NCBI GenBank assembly: GCA_021794335.1
Contig: JAJYQZ010000019.1
Coordinates: forward strand, 1-6,910
Source of the DNA: a bacterium
Lineage (GTDB): Bacteria; SZUA-79; Acidulodesulfobacterales; Acidulodesulfobacteraceae
Length of the DNA stretch: 6,910 nt
Direction: 5' to 3'
Both the position numbers and the translations under genes were made by a program. The first letter of the stretch is position 1. The number at the start of each line of letters is the position of its first letter. Positions 1-5,513 of the stretch are shown piece by piece. The notes under the pieces were generated by a model. That model worked only from the letters and a program-made list of their open reading frames with translations, was not told where the DNA came from and ran no database searches.

Positions 1-2
1 CA

Positions 3-380
3 GAAAAAAACGGACGGCTTGTCATAATAAGACTCCCCCTCAGAACAAGGACAACATTATCCCAACTAACAGCCCTTAATTACAGAAAGTATTCTTTAAG
101 GATCGGATATAATTTTTCGGAAAACTCTGTCGTAAGTTTAAAATTTCCAAAAAATTACAAGCCTGTTTTTATTCCTAAAGATATAGAAATCAAAAATACC
201 GTCGGGACTTTCAAAACAAGTTACACGGTTAAAAATAACAGGATTATATTCAGATCGCTTTTTAGCGTCAACGGCTATAAAATTCCTGTAGAAAACTATT
301 TAAAGGCAAAACATTTGTTTAATGCTGCGATAAAAAACCTGAAAGATCAGATATTAATATTTAATGAATCCAAACGATAA
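3..380 (+). CDS. C-terminal part of a DUF3857/DUF3858-like (transglutaminase-associated) protein, 5' end outside window
   Basis: An open frame (codons starting at position 3) runs from the window edge to a TAA at 378-380 and gives 125 residues without a start that is clearly its own, so this is the tail of a longer gene. The visible pattern is a run of beta-strand-like segments: YSLRIGYNF, then SLKFPKNYKPVFIPKDIEIKN, then a GTFKTSYTVKNNRIIF segment, ending with a helical PVENYLKAKHLFNAAIKNLKDQILIF tail. The order 'lP.gY...P..v.i.n..G.f...y.v.n..i.f', followed by P-x-x-x-Y and a final helix, resembles the C-terminal domain (DUF3858-like) of large periplasmic or surface proteins that carry DUF3857 and a transglutaminase-like core. 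That core would lie upstream and cannot be seen, so the family call is tentative. The last 17 bases overlap the start of the cobO gene, suggesting co-transcription and possibly coupled translation. No functional role can be stated from this part alone. Confidence 0.6.
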   Translation, partial: EKNGRLVIIRLPLRTRTTLSQLTALNYRKYSLRIGYNFSENSVVSLKFPKNYKPVFIPKDIEIKNTVGTFKTSYTVKNNRIIFRSLFSVNGYKIPVENYLKAKHLFNAAIKNLKDQILIFNESKR

Positions 381-996
381 TACAGACAACGTACGGACCG
401 GTAAAACCGATAACAAAAATCTATCGGTTCATAATAATTGGTTTAAGGAAATTTCTACCCGAAAAGCCCTCGAGATTGGTTTAGTTCAGGTTTACACAGG
501 CAACGGCAAAGGAAAAACAACGGCTGCATTAGGGCAGGCTTTGAGAGCAAGCGGCCATAACTTAAAATCGGTAATAATCCAGTTTCTGAAGGGCGGTTCG
601 TATTCGGGAGAGTTTAAAGCAATAGAAAAATGCCTCCCCCTAATCAAGATTTATCAAGTCGGCAGGCCATTTTTTATCGATAAAAAAAATATTCCGCAAA
701 AAGATATAGAACTTAACAGGGAAGGTCTAACCCTCGCCGAAAATATTGCTTCGGGCAAAAACGATATAAGCATTTTGATTTTAGATGAAATAAATGTCGC
801 TTTAAATTTGGGAATAATAAAAACGGAGGAAGTTATAAACTTAATAAAAAATAAAAGACCAGATATAGAATTAATACTGACGGGAAGAAATGCCCCTAAA
901 GAAATAATAGATGCGGCTGATTTGGTTACCGAGATGACGGAAATCAAACACTATTATTCTAAAAGTATTCCGTCGAGAACTGGAATAGAAAAATAA
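364..996 (+). CDS. cobO: Corrinoid (cob(I)alamin) adenosyltransferase, CobO/BtuR type
   Basis: This 210-residue cytosolic enzyme transfers the adenosyl group of ATP to the cobalt of reduced corrinoids, making the adenosylated form in cobamide synthesis or salvage. A family P-loop, TGNGKGKTT, lies at residues 45-53. ILILDEINVALNLG at 137-150 is the Walker-B-like segment, ELILTGRNAP is at 169-178, and ADLVTEM (185-191), EIKHYY (193-198) and the final R-x-GIE complete the typical signature. Length is close to the family norm (about 180-200), with a polar N-terminal lead of about 35 residues before the core. The ATG lies inside the end of the preceding gene (17-base overlap) and has no strong Shine-Dalgarno, so translational coupling is likely. 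No other cobamide gene is visible; corrinoid-dependent enzymes must be elsewhere. Function is secure from motifs; the exact start is less certain. Confidence 0.95.
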   Translation: MNPNDNTDNVRTGKTDNKNLSVHNNWFKEISTRKALEIGLVQVYTGNGKGKTTAALGQALRASGHNLKSVIIQFLKGGSYSGEFKAIEKCLPLIKIYQVGRPFFIDKKNIPQKDIELNREGLTLAENIASGKNDISILILDEINVALNLGIIKTEEVINLIKNKRPDIELILTGRNAPKEIIDAADLVTEMTEIKHYYSKSIPSRTGIEK

Positions 997-997
997 T

Positions 998-1016
998 AAA
1001 ACGAAGCGTTCATTTT
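998..1016. promoter_or_regulatory. Upstream copy (box 1) of a twin palindromic operator, probable TetR-family site
   Basis: The 19-base sequence AAAACGAAGCGTTCATTTT starts two bases after the cobO stop. It is the same as box 2 at 1065-1082 except for one extra A in the left half (CGAAGC against CGAGC). The right half GTTCATTTT is identical in both. Sequences of the form AATGAAC/GTTCATT are typical of TetR-family operators. It sits just upstream of the -35 hexamer at 1021, a place where a bound repressor could hinder RNA polymerase. That the neighbouring TetR protein binds here is inference. Confidence 0.65.
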
Positions 1017-1020
1017 TTTA

Positions 1021-1050
1021 TTGACAAATTATTTTTAAATAACTTATAAT
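1021..1050 (+). promoter_or_regulatory. Strong sigma70-type promoter for the TetR-family gene
   Basis: A perfect -35 hexamer TTGACA (1021-1026) and a perfect -10 hexamer TATAAT (1045-1050) are 18 bases apart, within the standard range. The expected start of transcription is near 1057, leaving a leader of about 37 bases that contains operator box 2. The promoter is flanked on both sides by near-identical palindromic boxes, so it looks autoregulated. It could also drive the sulfur genes downstream, because no terminator is seen between 1681 and 1722. Confidence 0.85.
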
Positions 1051-1064
1051 GTTTCTAATAAAAT

Positions 1065-1082
1065 AAAACGAGCGTTCATTTT
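1065..1082. promoter_or_regulatory. Downstream copy (box 2) of the twin palindromic operator, probable TetR-family site
   Basis: AAAACGAGCGTTCATTTT is an 18-base palindrome of two 9-base halves: AAAACGAGC against AAAATGAAC, the reverse complement of GTTCATTTT, matching at 7 of 9 positions. It covers the region just after the predicted transcription start (about 1057) and ends 11 bases before the TetR ATG, so binding here could block initiation or clearance. The left-half match to box 1 (998-1016) is exact apart from a one-base length difference. Confidence 0.75.
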
Positions 1083-1093
1083 AAAAAATAGGG

Positions 1094-1681
1094 ATGAGTT
1101 CAATAAAGGAAAATATAGCAAAAAAGAAGATATTTGAATTTTGCATAAGAGAATTTGCAAGGGCAGGTTATGCAAATGTAAGCATTAGAAATATATCTAA
1201 AGGCGCCGGCATAAGCATAGGAGCAATATATTACTATTTTTCTTCCAAAGAACAGATAGGACAATTTTTATACGATAAGACTACGGAAATTATTTTAAAT
1301 AAAATCAGGTTAGGTATTCAAAAAGCTCCGAATGACAAAGAGGCGTTAAGATCAATTATATATAACTTATTCGATATGTCGGAAAAAGAACCGCATCTAA
1401 TAGAATTTATTCTCTATGTTAAGCACAAAGAATTTTTGCCTGATGCCCCGCCGATATGCTCTTCAAAACCTTTTGAATTTATAAAGAATTTTATTAAGGA
1501 AAAGATCGACAGCGGGGTTTTTAGAGATATGGATATCGTCATCGCATCGGCTTTAATAATGGGACCTGTTATCAGAATAATCCAGCTGCGGATGGATAGC
1601 ATTTTAAAGAATGACATAAGATTATACACCGAATCTTTATTAAACGGCATCGTTAAATCTATATTTAAAGAACGGGCTTGA
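1094..1681 (+). CDS. TetR/AcrR-family transcriptional regulator
   Basis: This 195-residue DNA-binding protein has a clear TetR N-terminal domain: helix 1 at about residues 5-24 (ending in CIREFARAGY), then VSIRNISKGAGISIGAIYYYFSSKEQI at 29-55, which is the helix-turn-helix followed by the diagnostic YYYF-S-SKEQI. The helical C-terminal part (about 65-190) would bind an unknown ligand and form the dimer; segments such as PHLIEFILYVKHKEFLP and SGVFRDMDIVIASALIMGPVI fit that fold. The ATG is directly preceded by AATAGGG with almost no spacing, so the ribosome-binding site is weak and could limit expression. Two near-identical palindromes flank its promoter, which suggests autorepression. The next gene begins 40 bases downstream in the same direction, so the regulator may also control the sulfur cassette. 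The ligand cannot be told from sequence. Confidence 0.95.
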   Translation: MSSIKENIAKKKIFEFCIREFARAGYANVSIRNISKGAGISIGAIYYYFSSKEQIGQFLYDKTTEIILNKIRLGIQKAPNDKEALRSIIYNLFDMSEKEPHLIEFILYVKHKEFLPDAPPICSSKPFEFIKNFIKEKIDSGVFRDMDIVIASALIMGPVIRIIQLRMDSILKNDIRLYTESLLNGIVKSIFKERA

Positions 1682-1721
1682 AATATTTCTATTATATAAA
1701 TATATAAATTAGGGACAATAA

Positions 1722-2723
1722 ATGAAATTTCACAAATGTTTTTACGGCCTAGCCGTGGCCAAGGCGCAATATTTTTTGGTTTTCCCCTTGTTAATTATCT
1801 TTCTGATTAATATCGGATATGTTCATAACGCGAGCGCGTTAAATTTTAAAGTCGGAAGGTCGCCTTACGGGCTTGCCGTAGGAAAGAAAGATAATATTTA
1901 TGTTGCCATCGGCGGATTTTTAAATGTGATTAAGCTTAACGAAAAAGGAAAGATAATTAAGAATATGAAAGCAGATTTTGCTCCGTCTGGGGTCGTAATA
2001 AATAAAAACGGGTATATTTATGTTACGACAGGCATTGGATATGTAGTAAAGCTCGGCAGAACCGGAAAAATCATTAAGAAGGTTAAGGTTGGAATGATTC
2101 CTGCCGGAATCGCGATAGGGCCGGATGGGGATATTTATGTTGCATCGATCCACTCTAAGACCGTCACGAAATTAAACCCGTCGCTTAAAATATTAAAGGT
2201 CTTTTATGCGGGAATTGCCCCTTACGGTTTAGCTTTAAACGGGAACGGCGATATTTATGTTACGAATTTTTTAAATAAAGGAACCGTTACCGTTTTAAAT
2301 AAAAGCGGAAAGATAGAAAAAATATTCAAAGCTCAAAGAAAGCCCGAGGGTATTGCTATAGGTCCGGCGGGTAATATTTATGTTACAAACGGGTTAAGCG
2401 ACAGTGTATTAAAATTCGATAAAACAGGGAAAATCTTAAAGACATTTCATGTGAAAGGCGCGCCATACGGAATTGCATTAAGCACTTCGGGAAATATGTT
2501 CATATCCTGCATATATTCTAATAATGTCGTCAAGTTGAGCCATGCGGGAAAGATTCTAAATACTTACGCAACAGGGATGAACCCTAACTTCATAGCAATA
2601 GACAATAAAGGCAATGTCTGGACGGCAAACTGGGGGGACGGTACGGTAACTAAAATTGCAGGCGCAACAAAAGGAATAGAGTTTTTCCCGTATAAAGGAC
2701 CAATTTGGCAGGAAAGTTTTTAA
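1722..2723 (+). CDS. Exported seven-bladed NHL/Vgb-like beta-propeller protein
   Basis: The 333-residue protein has an N-terminal hydrophobic segment (about 17-34) followed by HNASA, a good signal-peptidase I site near residue 39, so it is probably periplasmic. The rest is made of seven repeats of 39-41 residues, starting at the prolines 48, 88, 127, 167, 208, 248 and 288. Each has the pattern P-x-G-[IVL]-A-[IV]-x-x-x-G-[ND]-IYV[AT], then V-x-K-[LF] and a GKI[IL]K turn. Seven repeats fit a closed seven-bladed propeller of the NHL/SMP-30/virginiamycin-B-lyase-like group; the short strand LNFKVG before blade 1 may close the ring. No catalytic residues or haem sites are evident, so a binding or scaffold role is more likely than an enzyme, but this is inference. 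AGGG at 1711-1714 serves as ribosome-binding site. The gene is first in the same-strand series with TusA and the sulfur transporter. Confidence 0.85.
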   Translation: MKFHKCFYGLAVAKAQYFLVFPLLIIFLINIGYVHNASALNFKVGRSPYGLAVGKKDNIYVAIGGFLNVIKLNEKGKIIKNMKADFAPSGVVINKNGYIYVTTGIGYVVKLGRTGKIIKKVKVGMIPAGIAIGPDGDIYVASIHSKTVTKLNPSLKILKVFYAGIAPYGLALNGNGDIYVTNFLNKGTVTVLNKSGKIEKIFKAQRKPEGIAIGPAGNIYVTNGLSDSVLKFDKTGKILKTFHVKGAPYGIALSTSGNMFISCIYSNNVVKLSHAGKILNTYATGMNPNFIAIDNKGNVWTANWGDGTVTKIAGATKGIEFFPYKGPIWQESF

Positions 2724-2757
2724 TTTTAATATATAAAATTATAAAAGGAGGCTTGAA

Positions 2758-3018
2758 ATGGCTGAAGAAAAAAATTTAGAAAATGTAAAACCGGATGAAA
2801 CATTAGATGTGTTGGGTGAAACATGCCCTATTCCCGAAGCTATGGCTCATAAAAAGCTCAACAAAATGAAAGTAGGACAGGTGCTGGAGGTTTACACCGA
2901 TCATTCTGCAGCGGTTGAAAACTCGTTTCCGTCCATGCTCAATAAATTAAATTATCCTTACTGCGTAACAAAAACAGGTCCGGGCGAGTTTACTATCAAA
3001 ATTAAAAAAACATCCTAA
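2758..3018 (+). CDS. tusA: TusA-family sulfur carrier protein
   Basis: This 86-residue cytosolic carrier belongs to the TusA/SirA/YeeD family, which carries sulfane sulfur as a persulfide on one cysteine. The family motif is clear: LDVLGETCPIPEAMAHKKL at about 16-34, with Cys23 in the C-P-x-P motif as the acceptor residue. It is followed by MKVGQVLEVYTDHSAAVENSFPSML, the usual beta-alpha part in which D48 and the helix follow the second strand, and a final beta strand EFTIKIKK. It is slightly longer than the usual 75-81 residues because of a polar 15-residue N-terminus. The ribosome-binding site AAAGGAGG (2744-2751) is excellent and fixes the start. It lies 53 bases before an YeeE/YedE transporter gene, the same pairing as the TsuA-TsuB (YeeE-YeeD) thiosulfate-uptake systems, so it probably receives sulfur from that transporter. 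Which TusA subgroup it belongs to cannot be told here. Confidence 0.93.
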   Translation: MAEEKNLENVKPDETLDVLGETCPIPEAMAHKKLNKMKVGQVLEVYTDHSAAVENSFPSMLNKLNYPYCVTKTGPGEFTIKIKKTS

Positions 3019-3071
3019 ATAATTCAGTTATAATTTAATAATTTTATTTTAAATAAAGGGGGCATTATATT

Positions 3072-4250
3072 ATGAATCCTTATTTTCTCGAATATACCAT
3101 AATAGGTATTGCAGGATTAATTTTTGGCGCGGCGCTCGAAAGGGGAAGAATGTGTTTTGTGCTTGCCACAAACAACATATTCATGGCAAAAGATACAAAA
3201 ATATTGGAAGGTATTTTATGGGCTTTTGGAATTTCTATTCTTGCTTTCGGCATTATAGAATCGCTTGGAATCGTTCCTGTACAAGCCGCGGTTGAAGGCG
3301 TATTTCCTTCGGGATGGTATGATTTGGTCGGCGCACTTTTGTTTGGATTCGGCATAGGACTTTGCGGCGCATGCATGAGCGGTTTGATATTCAGGGCGGG
3401 TTCAGGATTTACGCAAAATTGGATGCAATTATTTGGAATACTGGTAGGAACGATATTCTTTGCATTCTTGATTTTTCCATTAACTAATTTTCTTTACTGG
3501 ATTTTGCATACTATACCATGGCTTACTATAAAACCCGGCCTTTCCGATTATATTCCTCATCAGTGGTTTGGAAATGCCATATGGGGACCCTTTGTCGTAG
3601 CTTTAATTTTTGGCATTTTTTTCCTTGGTTTAGGATTATATCTTACTAGAAGAAGATTTACGAAGATTAGTAAGGAACGGGGTGAAAATTATAAAGAACC
3701 TGTCATAACATGGGATATGTTAAAATTTAAAGAGGCTTATTCCCCGAGATTGGGCGGATTATTGTTTGCCGTCGTTGCAATTATAGTTTTTTTAGTCTCA
3801 TATTTTACCGTACATAAAGCAGCCTACATGGGCGTTACCACTCCTTACGGCAGTTTCGACACATACATTTTGGCTCCTTTCATAAATTTATATACCACGG
3901 TCGGACATTATAAAGCCTCATTTTTACCTAAAATATCGTCAAATTGGTTTCAAATAGTCCCCGTAGCTATTCCGATGACCTTGCTTGTTATAACCACATT
4001 CGCCGGTTCTACGACCACAGCTATTTTAGGAGGAGAATTCAAATGGAGAGTGCCGAAAAGGAAAATAATGTTTCTTCAAAATTTTATCGGCGGCATTCTT
4101 ACGGGCGTGGGCGCAAGAATAGCGTTAGGGTGCAATATCGGAACTCTATGGTCCGGATTTTTGATGTTTTCATGGGCAGGGGTGTTATTTTTACCGACGC
4201 TGGTTCTCGGAATGTATCTTGCCCTTAAGTTTCAACAGGCGATATGGTAA
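3072..4250 (+). CDS. YeeE/YedE-family (TsuA-like) sulfur-compound transporter
   Basis: A 392-residue inner-membrane protein with about nine hydrophobic segments (roughly 9-24, 46-64, 84-105, 119-137, 168-191, 226-247, 294-312, 335-355, 362-386) and a polar cytosolic-type loop at 192-224. Family hallmarks are visible: ERGRMCFVLA with Cys28, GFGIGLCGACMSG with Cys98 and Cys101, and GGILTGVGARIALGCNIG with Cys354. In characterised TsuA proteins three conserved cysteines along the pore relay thiosulfate; Cys28, Cys98 and Cys354 are the likely equivalents, and Cys101 is extra. The substrate is thiosulfate or another reduced sulfur compound. The start is set by AAAGGGGG (3055-3062), nine bases before the ATG. 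The flanking TusA and DsrE-like genes support a role in sulfur uptake feeding cytosolic carriers. Export rather than import (as in some PmpAB/SoxT-like members) cannot be excluded. Confidence 0.92.
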   Translation: MNPYFLEYTIIGIAGLIFGAALERGRMCFVLATNNIFMAKDTKILEGILWAFGISILAFGIIESLGIVPVQAAVEGVFPSGWYDLVGALLFGFGIGLCGACMSGLIFRAGSGFTQNWMQLFGILVGTIFFAFLIFPLTNFLYWILHTIPWLTIKPGLSDYIPHQWFGNAIWGPFVVALIFGIFFLGLGLYLTRRRFTKISKERGENYKEPVITWDMLKFKEAYSPRLGGLLFAVVAIIVFLVSYFTVHKAAYMGVTTPYGSFDTYILAPFINLYTTVGHYKASFLPKISSNWFQIVPVAIPMTLLVITTFAGSTTTAILGGEFKWRVPKRKIMFLQNFIGGILTGVGARIALGCNIGTLWSGFLMFSWAGVLFLPTLVLGMYLALKFQQAIW

Positions 4251-4285
4251 TAAAACATTAAATATTAGTACTAAGGAGGATTTAA

Positions 4286-4579
4286 ATGGCTGCAGCTAAC
4301 ATGAAAAAAAGAAAAAATCATAACTGGTGCGGAATAACACTTTTAGCTTTATATGGATTATTTACTATATACGCATCATTTTTCTTATCTTATTTAAATA
4401 AAGGTAAGGTCATAGGAAAATTATCCGATGAAGCCGTTACCGGAATAAAAGAGAGTTTTATCCTGTGGGGTATAATCATGATTATAGGCGCTATTCTTCT
4501 TTTAATAAGAGAATATGTCTTGAAATCAGGGCGGGAAGAGGTTAAGGATACGGAAAGCGGCGTGTCTCCGCATTATTAA
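4286..4579 (+). CDS. Small two-helix membrane protein of unknown function in the sulfur cassette
   Basis: The 97-residue protein is not one I recognise. It has a basic N-terminus (KKRKNHNW), a first hydrophobic helix at about 15-35, a loop with KGKVIGKLSDEAVTGIKES (38-56), a second helix at about 58-74 and a charged C-terminal tail that is probably cytosolic. The only cysteine is Cys15, at the start of helix 1. AAGGAGGA (4273-4280), five bases before the ATG, marks it as a real gene and selects this start over the internal ATG at 4301. It starts 35 bases after the transporter stop and 43 bases before the DsrE-like gene, so it is likely co-transcribed. It may be an accessory subunit of the transporter or a membrane anchor for the DsrE-like proteins; both ideas rest on position only. 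Confidence 0.8.
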   Translation: MAAANMKKRKNHNWCGITLLALYGLFTIYASFFLSYLNKGKVIGKLSDEAVTGIKESFILWGIIMIIGAILLLIREYVLKSGREEVKDTESGVSPHY

Positions 4580-4622
4580 AATTCCCTTACAGATAATATA
4601 TATAACATTTGAGGATTTTTAA

Positions 4623-4928
4623 ATGAAACTTGCAATTTTAATAACAACAGATAAATATAAGGGCCATGTCGAAAATATTATAGGCAGCGCTAAACATTTG
4701 GGTTATGAAATAAAATGCTTTATAATGGATGATGGAGTAAATTTATTAAACGATAAAAATTTTGTCGGTAAATTAAAAGAAGCCGGTTCGGATGTCTCGC
4801 TTTGCGAATATTCGTGCAGCATTAGAAGCATACATGAAAAGGTTGAAGGTTTCCTGTACGCTTCTCAATACGAAAACGCAAGCATAATAAACGCATTAAC
4901 AAACGAAGACAGGCTTTTGGTTTTTTAA
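4623..4928 (+). CDS. DsrE-like sulfur-relay protein (first of pair)
   Basis: The 101-residue protein has the order of a DsrE/DsrF-type small alpha/beta domain: strand MKLAILITTD, helix HVENIIGSAKHLGY, strand EIKCFIMDDGVNLL, a helix ending in KLKEAG, strand DVSLCEYSC, a helix, and the ending NALTNEDRLLVF. Such proteins bind sulfane sulfur on a cysteine or form the TusBCD/DsrEFH hexamer that hands persulfide between TusA/DsrC-like carriers. Candidate sulfur-binding residues are Cys61 and Cys65, right after the fourth strand where the active cysteine of DsrE lies; Cys32 is in strand 2. The ribosome-binding site is a moderate GAGGA (4611-4615). It is 17 bases from the next, related gene, so the two likely form a complex. 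The assignment rests on fold-like pattern and context, so family level only. Confidence 0.82.
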   Translation: MKLAILITTDKYKGHVENIIGSAKHLGYEIKCFIMDDGVNLLNDKNFVGKLKEAGSDVSLCEYSCSIRSIHEKVEGFLYASQYENASIINALTNEDRLLVF

Positions 4929-4945
4929 TGTAGGAGGTAAATAAA

Positions 4946-5218
4946 ATGACTAAAAAAATTGCGGTTTTTACCCGCGACAGGCAGGCTGAAGCGCTTAGAA
5001 TGTCGGGAGGGCTTACGCTTCTTGACGATAAAGTTGAAGTATATGTTCTCGATAGAAAGCTTGAAGATAATAAGACCATAGCCAAGCATCTCGATATGGT
5101 TCAAAATATGCTTGAACTTCCCGTCTTTACTAATTGCAGGGATAACCCTTTCGAATATTTGACAAATGAAGAATTGGCAAATAAAATGCTTGAATTCGAT
5201 GTAGTTATACCTTATTAA
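4946..5218 (+). CDS. DsrE/DsrF-like sulfur-relay protein (second of pair)
   Basis: This 90-residue protein starts with strand KKIAVFTRD, then helix RQAEALRMSGGLTLL, strand KVEVYVLDR, a helix (about 42-57), strand LPVFTN, and ends with helix NEELANKMLEFDVVIPY. The 'EALRMs.GLTLLDD.VEVYVLD' pattern is that of DsrE/DsrF-like small proteins in which the helix after strand 1 packs residues lining the active site. The single cysteine, Cys64, follows strand 3 and is the only candidate to carry sulfur. At 90 residues it is short for a DsrF/TusC protein (usually around 115-135). An excellent site, AGGAGG (4932-4937), sits eight bases before the ATG. It lies between the first DsrE-like gene and the 56-residue DsrH-like gene, giving an E-F-H order like dsrEFH/tusDCB. 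The role in sulfur transfer is inferred from this. Confidence 0.8.
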   Translation: MTKKIAVFTRDRQAEALRMSGGLTLLDDKVEVYVLDRKLEDNKTIAKHLDMVQNMLELPVFTNCRDNPFEYLTNEELANKMLEFDVVIPY

Positions 5219-5260
5219 TTAATTATAAAGAATAAATGTAAAGAGTTTGGAGAGCTAAAT

Positions 5261-5431
5261 ATGAAAATACTTCATGTATTAAAAAGAGAGCCGTCAAAAA
5301 CGGAAACCGAAATTATCGATATCCATTCCAAATCTTATGATACAAGCGTTATTAGGCTTTACGAAGACGGCATCGACTATAACGGCTTCTTAAAGGATGT
5401 ATTTAAATATGATAAGGTATTTTGTTGGTAG
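5261..5431 (+). CDS. Very small DsrH/TusB-like protein (56 residues)
   Basis: This short gene starts with ATG at 5261, preceded by GGAGAG (5249-5254) at six bases, and stops with TAG at 5429-5431. The protein begins MKILHVLKREPSKTE, very like the start of DsrH/TusB ('MLH.v.KSP'), continues with a strand-like SVIRLYEDGIDY that matches their 'lll.EDGVy', and ends with FLKDVFKYDKVFCW, which matches the usual end 'V.l...hdkV.sW'. It therefore seems to have both ends of a DsrH fold but to lack about 35-40 residues of the middle (the family is usually around 95-100). The only cysteine is Cys55, next to the terminal Trp; none lies near position 20 as in some DsrH proteins. Position, third after two DsrE-like genes, supports the call. 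A chance resemblance is possible because the protein is so short. Confidence 0.72.
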   Translation: MKILHVLKREPSKTETEIIDIHSKSYDTSVIRLYEDGIDYNGFLKDVFKYDKVFCW

Positions 5432-5453
5432 TTTAAAAGATTATCATTATAAT
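5425..5453 (+). promoter_or_regulatory. Possible internal promoter for the rhodanese gene
   Basis: TTGGTA (5425-5430) and a perfect TATAAT (5448-5453) are 17 bases apart, overlapping the end of the mini DsrH-like gene. The region is almost pure A/T, so TATAAT motifs occur by chance; a second TATAAT lies at 5471-5476. The 82-base gap before the rhodanese gene is larger than those inside the upstream cluster, which makes a separate promoter reasonable but unproven. Confidence 0.35.
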
Positions 5454-5476
5454 ATATAGTTAATATATATTATAAT
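5446..5476. repeat. AT-only perfect inverted repeat between the DsrH-like and rhodanese genes
   Basis: Two 13-base arms, ATTATAATATATA (5446-5458) and TATATATTATAAT (5464-5476), are exact reverse complements around the loop GTTAA. With no G-C pair in the stem it would be a weak RNA hairpin and has no T-run after it, so it does not look like an intrinsic terminator. It could act as an mRNA processing or stabilising element, or as a dyad bound by a regulator over a promoter. Confidence 0.6.
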
Positions 5477-5513
5477 AAATTTAATGCAATACTATTAAAA
5501 AGGAGTTAAAATT

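Noticed and set aside
654..947. Minus-strand reading frame opposite cobO
   Set aside because: Antisense to a gene with clear family motifs; no start signal and a low-complexity hydrophobic/Ser-rich product.
1678..1706. Possible promoter TTGAAA-N17-TATATA just before the propeller gene
   Set aside because: Transcription would begin near 1713, inside the ribosome-binding site at 1711-1714, so the message could not be translated normally; the match is probably due to AT-rich DNA.
3944..4228. Plus-strand reading frame of 94 codons inside the transporter gene
   Set aside because: It lies entirely within the well-supported YeeE/YedE gene in another frame, has no ribosome-binding site, and its composition (many Arg, Ser, Tyr) is that of an out-of-frame shadow.
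4822..5085. Minus-strand reading frame across the two DsrE-like genes
   Set aside because: It covers the ends of two plus-strand genes with good ribosome-binding sites; the product is Ser/Leu/Arg-rich with no recognisable domain.
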